DNA from: 13-1-40CM-64-14 sp036393975
GTDB taxonomy: Bacteria; Sysuimicrobiota; Sysuimicrobiia; Sysuimicrobiales; Kaftiobacteriaceae
Length of the DNA: 9,392 bases
NCBI GenBank assembly: GCA_036393975.1
Contig: DASWFZ010000182.1
Location: 1-9,392 of the forward strand
Direction: 5' to 3'
Shown: positions 6,104 to 9,392 of the stretch, piece by piece
Layout: each line of letters opens with the position of its first letter
Numbering within the stretch: position 1 is the stretch's first letter
Notes under the pieces: generated by a model
Database searches by the model: none
Told to the model about the DNA's origin: nothing
Seen by the model: the letters and a program-made list of their open reading frames with translations, nothing else
Made by a program: the position numbers and the translations under genes

Positions 6104-7782
6104 CGTCGCGCTTCTCCTAGTGCCTGCAGCAGCCGGTTGCGTCCGCGGACTGCGGCGATGTGCAACGATTTCGCTTCATCGGAGGCAGGGTCGCTGCCCG
6201 TGAGGCGCGCCGCATCGACAAACGGCAGAAGGTCGGGAATCGACGTGGCTGGATCATGGTCGAAGCGACCCGCCTGCGTGTACAACACGGGGATCAGGAT
6301 CCGCCCCAGACGCATGAGAGCGGGGTTGGCCACCGCTGGAGGCGCCTCCTTGGCAAACTGTGCAACCTCCGCCTGAAGGCGGTCAGCCTCACCGATGCAG
6401 TCGGACACATCAAACCGGTCGCTCAATTGCGCCTGTAGCGTTCGCAGCGCGGCCGCGAGTTCGCGTGCGGTCGCGCTGTAGTCAAGCGGCAGCACGACAG
6501 ACGTACAGAGGATGTGGACGGCGACCGCGTAGATTTGTGCGTCACGGGTGAGCGCTGCGGCATCGAGTTTGTCCAGGGTATCGTCCGGGGTGTGCCACCA
6601 CCAGCCCAGCCCACCTCCTGTACTGCCTGTGATGGCAAAATCCCGGCTGGCATCCGGTCCGTCTGCCGGATGCTCCGACAACGTCATGAAGAGCGAGGGA
6701 ACTCCAATGCCGAGGAGGGACTGATCCCCAGATCGGCCAACCCGAGATCCCCGGTACTGCTGACCGGTGAGAGCGGCGATGGCGTGTGCGCCGATCGCCC
6801 GCGTCTCCGGCATGCAATATCCGCTCCCGAGCTCGGTGGCCCCGCGCCCTCCTACCGAGTCGATGTACAGGTGCACGGCGCAGTGGGCGTCGAGATCTCT
6901 CCAGTGACTGTCCACGTACCAGGTCGATCCGGCATACCGGCCGTGAGAGTGGCCCGACCAAAAGGCTAACCGCAGGCCGCGGCGAGGCCGCCCGCGCGCC
7001 AGTAGGCGGCCCACTTCCATCATCACAGCGTTGGCCCCGCCGTTGTCCATCGCCCCGTAGTGCCACGAATCGACGTGGCCAGCGAGTAAGACGAAGGTCT
7101 CTTCGTCCGTGCCGACCACATCTGCCGTGAGCACCGGCAACCGCCGCCATTCCGTCTGCACAGTTGCGGTGAGGCGACAACGCAGCGGGTGCCCTCCGTC
7201 GAGCGAGGCTCGGAGGCGGGCCCCACCCGTCCCCGCCGTGGAGACCACCGGCACCGACGGAAGCTCATTCACGTGTGCAGGAGTGGGGCTCCCCCACACC
7301 GTCGAGACGATCATCTCGTGCACCACAGGGTCTCTGTTCAAAAAGACAATCCCCAGGGCACCGGCGGCCTCGAGCCTTCTGACGACTGTCGGCATCGCCA
7401 ATCCGTCGACAACAGCCATGGCACCTCTTAGGCCGGCAAGGTTTCCTCCCGCGTCGCGCACGTAAACAGTGCGTCCTTCGAGGCCGGCGGGGGGCGTCGA
7501 GGCGCCAAAGCTGTGCGTGATGCACGGGATCTCGCCTGAGCCGCGGTCCAGCATCTGCAAGGTTGCCGCCTGTGGCAGGCTGATAAGCGCGTCATGTTCG
7601 AACATCTGCGTGCGGAGTCCAGCGTTCCGCAGCTGGCGTTCGATGTACGCGAACGCCTGGCGTTCCTCGGCCGATCCCGACAGCCGCACCTGGGATGCGA
7701 TCGCGCGCGTATCCTCTATTAACCGCTCGCCGGAGACGGCGTCGACGATCCGCAGCGTCTGCGGATCCAGGACCGCGGACAC
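6088..7782 (-). CDS. M28 family metallopeptidase homologue with PA-like insert; catalytic Glu pair replaced
   Basis: About 564 residues from GTG 7782, preceded six bases upstream by a very strong GAGGAGG site. ATGs at 7797 (ATGA overlap with the SDR gene) and 7809 are alternatives, giving 569 or 573 residues. Layout: helical N-terminus, a PA-like insert (about 100-180, with LEAAGALGIVFLN), the M28 zinc core, and a helical C-terminal part (about 430-564) that may be a transferrin-receptor-type dimerisation domain. The core keeps His236 and Asp238 in LLAGHVDSWH, Asp246 in AMDNGGAN, Asp308 in LYIDSVGG and His397 in WWWHTPDDTLDKLD. The usual E-E of the next strand is replaced: the protein has WSGHSHGRYAGS with His278-Ser279-His280. 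The first Glu is normally the catalytic base and the second a metal ligand, so activity may be altered or lost. No signal peptide is seen, so it is probably cytoplasmic. Confidence 0.88.
   Translation of the reverse strand: MSAVLDPQTLRIVDAVSGERLIEDTRAIASQVRLSGSAEERQAFAYIERQLRNAGLRTQMFEHDALISLPQAATLQMLDRGSGEIPCITHSFGASTPPAGLEGRTVYVRDAGGNLAGLRGAMAVVDGLAMPTVVRRLEAAGALGIVFLNRDPVVHEMIVSTVWGSPTPAHVNELPSVPVVSTAGTGGARLRASLDGGHPLRCRLTATVQTEWRRLPVLTADVVGTDEETFVLLAGHVDSWHYGAMDNGGANAVMMEVGRLLARGRPRRGLRLAFWSGHSHGRYAGSTWYVDSHWRDLDAHCAVHLYIDSVGGRGATELGSGYCMPETRAIGAHAIAALTGQQYRGSRVGRSGDQSLLGIGVPSLFMTLSEHPADGPDASRDFAITGSTGGGLGWWWHTPDDTLDKLDAAALTRDAQIYAVAVHILCTSVVLPLDYSATARELAAALRTLQAQLSDRFDVSDCIGEADRLQAEVAQFAKEAPPAVANPALMRLGRILIPVLYTQAGRFDHDPATSIPDLLPFVDAARLTGSDPASDEAKSLHIAAVRGRNRLLQALGEARRCISQ
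6114..6118 (-). promoter_or_regulatory. Shine-Dalgarno of the ketopantoate reductase-like gene
   Basis: AGGAG on the minus strand, ten bases before the GTG at 6103, lying within the last codons of the peptidase gene. It fixes the GTG as start and gives the 16-base overlap. Confidence 0.55.
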
Positions 7783-7788
7783 GTCTGT

Positions 7789-7795
7789 CCTCCTC
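7789..7795 (-). promoter_or_regulatory. Strong Shine-Dalgarno deciding the peptidase start
   Basis: GAGGAGG on the minus strand, six bases before GTG 7782, is the best ribosome binding site in the window. It lies immediately after or across the SDR stop (7794-7796). It favours GTG 7782 over the ATGs at 7797 and 7809, whose upstream bases show only weak purine stretches. Confidence 0.6.
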
Positions 7796-8615
7796 ATCCC
7801 AGCATCCATTTGCCGCCATCCACACTAATCGTCTGGCCGGTGACGTACGAGGCGTCGGGGGAGACAAAGAAGACGACCGCCCGCGCGATTTCCTCTGCGC
7901 GTCCCAGCCGCCGCAGGGCGATTGACTCCACGAACTGCCGCTGGCCCTCGAGTCCCATCGCCTCCCACTGACGTTCGGTCGTGGGGTTGGAGCGCACGAA
8001 GCCCGGCGCCACGGAGTTCACCCGGATGCCGAAGGGCCCTAGTTCGACCGCCGTCTGGCGGGTAAAGCCGATCAGCCCGGCTTTCGCACTTGCGTAAGCC
8101 TGGATGCCGGTGAGGCTGTACGAGCGTCCGGCTCCTGAGGAGATGTTCACGATGGCCCCGGAGCGCTGCGCTTTCATCACCGGCGCCACGGCGCGCGTCA
8201 AATGAAATGCCCCATCCAAATTGATGGCGAAGATGCGATGCCACGCTTCATCAGACACCTGGTCTACCGGTTGCATGGTCTGGCCCGCAACACCCCCGGC
8301 ACCATTCACCAAGATGTCAACCCGGCCCTCAGTCTCCCGCACTTGTCCGACAAGGGCGTTCACCTGGGAGGGGTCCGTGACGTCGCATGTGGCGGTGCGG
8401 CAGGCGCCATGCGCCTGCGTCTCGACGGTGTGTTTGGTTTCCTCCAGGTCGGCGCTGAGGATGTCGCAGCCCCACACGCGTGCGCCTTCCCGTGCGAGTT
8501 CAGTGCAGATCGCTCGGCCGATCCCATGAGCAGCGCCCGTGACGAGGGCGACGTGACCGGCGAGCCGACCATGGGGACCGGGCAGCGTGCCTTCCCGGGG
8601 CGTGGGAGGTGTCAC
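7794..8615 (-). CDS. Short-chain dehydrogenase/reductase (classical SDR)
   Basis: A 273-residue classical SDR, a cytoplasmic NAD(P)-dependent alcohol/ketone oxidoreductase. Cofactor site: TGAAHGIG (26-33), the CDVTD acidic position (78-81) and NGAGG (104-108). Catalytic residues: Asn132 in INLDGAF, Ser160 in NISSGAG, and Tyr174/Lys178 in YASAK. PGFVRSNPT and YVTGQTISVDGG complete the family pattern, with the usual C-terminal substrate loop between. The GTG at 8615 overlaps the permease TGA (GTGA). The frame is open further up to 8771, but that stretch is arginine/proline-rich and lies inside the permease gene. The first 17 residues of the chosen form are also outside the fold, and the Shine-Dalgarno is weak, so the start rests mainly on the overlap. 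Substrate is unknown; FabG-like and sugar/polyol dehydrogenases share these motifs. Confidence 0.93.
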   Translation of the reverse strand: MTPPTPREGTLPGPHGRLAGHVALVTGAAHGIGRAICTELAREGARVWGCDILSADLEETKHTVETQAHGACRTATCDVTDPSQVNALVGQVRETEGRVDILVNGAGGVAGQTMQPVDQVSDEAWHRIFAINLDGAFHLTRAVAPVMKAQRSGAIVNISSGAGRSYSLTGIQAYASAKAGLIGFTRQTAVELGPFGIRVNSVAPGFVRSNPTTERQWEAMGLEGQRQFVESIALRRLGRAEEIARAVVFFVSPDASYVTGQTISVDGGKWMLG

Positions 8616-9392
8616 TGCCGTCCGCGGAGCCGTGGATCGAGCAGGTCGCGCAGGCCGTCGCCGATGAGGTTGAAGCCAACGACGGTGACGAGAATCGCCA
8701 GGCCAGGGAAGGTCGCGATCCACGGCGCGGTGAGCATGAACGAACGTCCGGTGGCCAGCATCGATCCCCACTCGGGTGTCGGAGGACTGGCGCCCAGTCC
8801 CAAGAACGACAGACCCGCCGTTTCCACAATCATGTAGCCTACCGTGAGAGTCGCCATGACGATGATGGGAGAGAGGATATTGGGCAGGATGTGGCGTCCG
8901 AGGATGCGGAGCGATCCGGCGCCTTCGGCGCGAGCCGCTTCCACAAAGTCTTCCTCCTTGATCTGCAGGACGACGCCGCGCACCACGCGTGCGAACTGCG
9001 GCGTGTACACGATGCCGATGGCAATCATCGCGTTGATCAGACTAGGGCCCAAAATCGCGACGACGATCATCGCCAGCAATAAGTAAGGAAACGCCAGCAC
9101 TACATCGACTATGCGCATCAGGACAGCGTCCACCCGCCGGCCGAAATAGCCGGACAGGACTCCGAGTGCAACCCCCAGCACCGCGGCGAGGCCGTCGGCA
9201 ACGACGCCGACGATGAGGGCAATCCGCGCGCCGTAGACCACCCGCGCGAAAATATCCCTTCCGAACTCGTCCGTGCCAAACAAGTGTCCCCGCGACGGCT
9301 GCAGGAGCTGGTCGCGGAAGGATTGCTCAATCGGGTTGTACGAGGTGACGAGGGGAGCGAGGAGGGCGGCGGCAACGACCCCCGCGACGATC
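8612..9392 (-). CDS. ABC transporter permease, DppC/OppC type (5' end outside window)
   Basis: Inner-membrane permease of a peptide/nickel-class binding-protein-dependent ABC transporter. The frame remains open to the right edge, so the start is missing; about 259 residues are present. The first visible residues are the end of the N-terminal membrane helix (VAAALLAPLV). HLFGTDEFGRDIFARVVYGAR is the segment typical of DppC/OppC just before the core. Membrane helices follow, around ALIVGVVADGL, VLAFPYLLLAMIVVAIL, MIAIGIVYTP, VMATLTVGYMIVETAGL and GLAILVTVVGFNLIG. The cytoplasmic EAA loop (VEAARAEGAGSLRILGRHILPN) that docks on the ATPase is intact. GLGASPPTPEWG and LRDLLDPRLRG are family C-terminal signatures. 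TTG 9283 is not the true start. The partner permease, ATPases and binding protein should lie to the right. The solute could be a peptide or another small compound. Confidence 0.95.
   Translation of the reverse strand, partial: IVAGVVAAALLAPLVTSYNPIEQSFRDQLLQPSRGHLFGTDEFGRDIFARVVYGARIALIVGVVADGLAAVLGVALGVLSGYFGRRVDAVLMRIVDVVLAFPYLLLAMIVVAILGPSLINAMIAIGIVYTPQFARVVRGVVLQIKEEDFVEAARAEGAGSLRILGRHILPNILSPIIVMATLTVGYMIVETAGLSFLGLGASPPTPEWGSMLATGRSFMLTAPWIATFPGLAILVTVVGFNLIGDGLRDLLDPRLRGRQ

Larger units (their letters stand above)
887..9392 (-). other. Probable operon: peptide-type permease, SDR, M28 homologue, KPR-like, deacylase, Gfo/Idh, ptsH, ptsI
   Basis: Eight genes on one strand with junctions of -4 (permease/SDR), +11 (SDR/M28, with the GTG start), -16 (M28/KPR-like), -4 (KPR-like/deacylase), +59 (deacylase/Gfo-Idh), -4 (Gfo-Idh/ptsH) and +15 (ptsH/ptsI) bases. 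No terminator is seen between them, and the promoter is beyond the right edge. The packing argues for one transcript and translational coupling. The 59-base gap is the only place where a second promoter could fit comfortably. Confidence 0.7.

Noticed and set aside
8616..8771. 52-codon upstream extension of the SDR gene
   Set aside because: It lies within the permease gene, is Arg/Pro/His-rich, and the TGxxxGxG motif already sits at a normal distance from GTG 8615.
9281..9283. TTG at 9283 as the true start of the permease
   Set aside because: Upstream codons encode the typical end of the first membrane helix and linker of DppC-type permeases, so the gene continues past the edge.

Overview
This is a G+C-rich (roughly two-thirds by eye), densely coding bacterial window with eight genes in two convergent blocks. 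No rRNA, tRNA, mobile element or CRISPR array is visible, and no gap between genes exceeds about 60 bases. GTG starts are frequent. No gene fixes the taxonomy. The HPr protein carries both the His-15 site and a Ser-46-type regulatory site, which suits a Gram-positive-like or deep-branching high-G+C bacterium, but this is only an inference.

Left end, plus strand (1-873): the 3' part of an HtrA/DegP-type trypsin-like serine protease with one PDZ domain. Its N-terminus lies outside the window. It converges on the minus-strand block with only 13 bases between the two stop codons.

Rest of the window, minus strand, read right to left (9392 to 887): a tightly packed gene cluster, probably one operon whose beginning lies beyond the right edge. 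In transcription order it encodes: a DppC/OppC-type ABC permease (5' end cut by the window), a short-chain dehydrogenase (SDR), an M28-type metallopeptidase homologue, a ketopantoate-reductase-fold dehydrogenase, an AstE/AspA-type zinc deacylase, a Gfo/Idh/MocA oxidoreductase, HPr (ptsH) and Enzyme I (ptsI). Three junctions are 4-base GTGA or ATGA overlaps, one is a 16-base overlap, and the others are gaps of 11, 15 and 59 bases. This indicates co-transcription and translational coupling.

Reading of the cluster (inference): the permease, peptidase homologue and deacylase point to uptake and trimming of a peptide, acylated amino acid or related amide. The three NAD(P)-dependent oxidoreductases of unrelated families could process the released hydroxy, keto or sugar-like part. 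The general phosphotransferase proteins HPr and EI sit at the end of the same cluster with no EII component in view. They may connect the pathway to PEP status or serve a PTS encoded elsewhere. The points most worth a second look are the loss of the catalytic Glu pair in the M28 protein, the PTS pair inside an ABC/catabolic operon, a perfect hairpin masking the ribosome binding site of ptsH, and substitutions in the ketopantoate-reductase-like active site.
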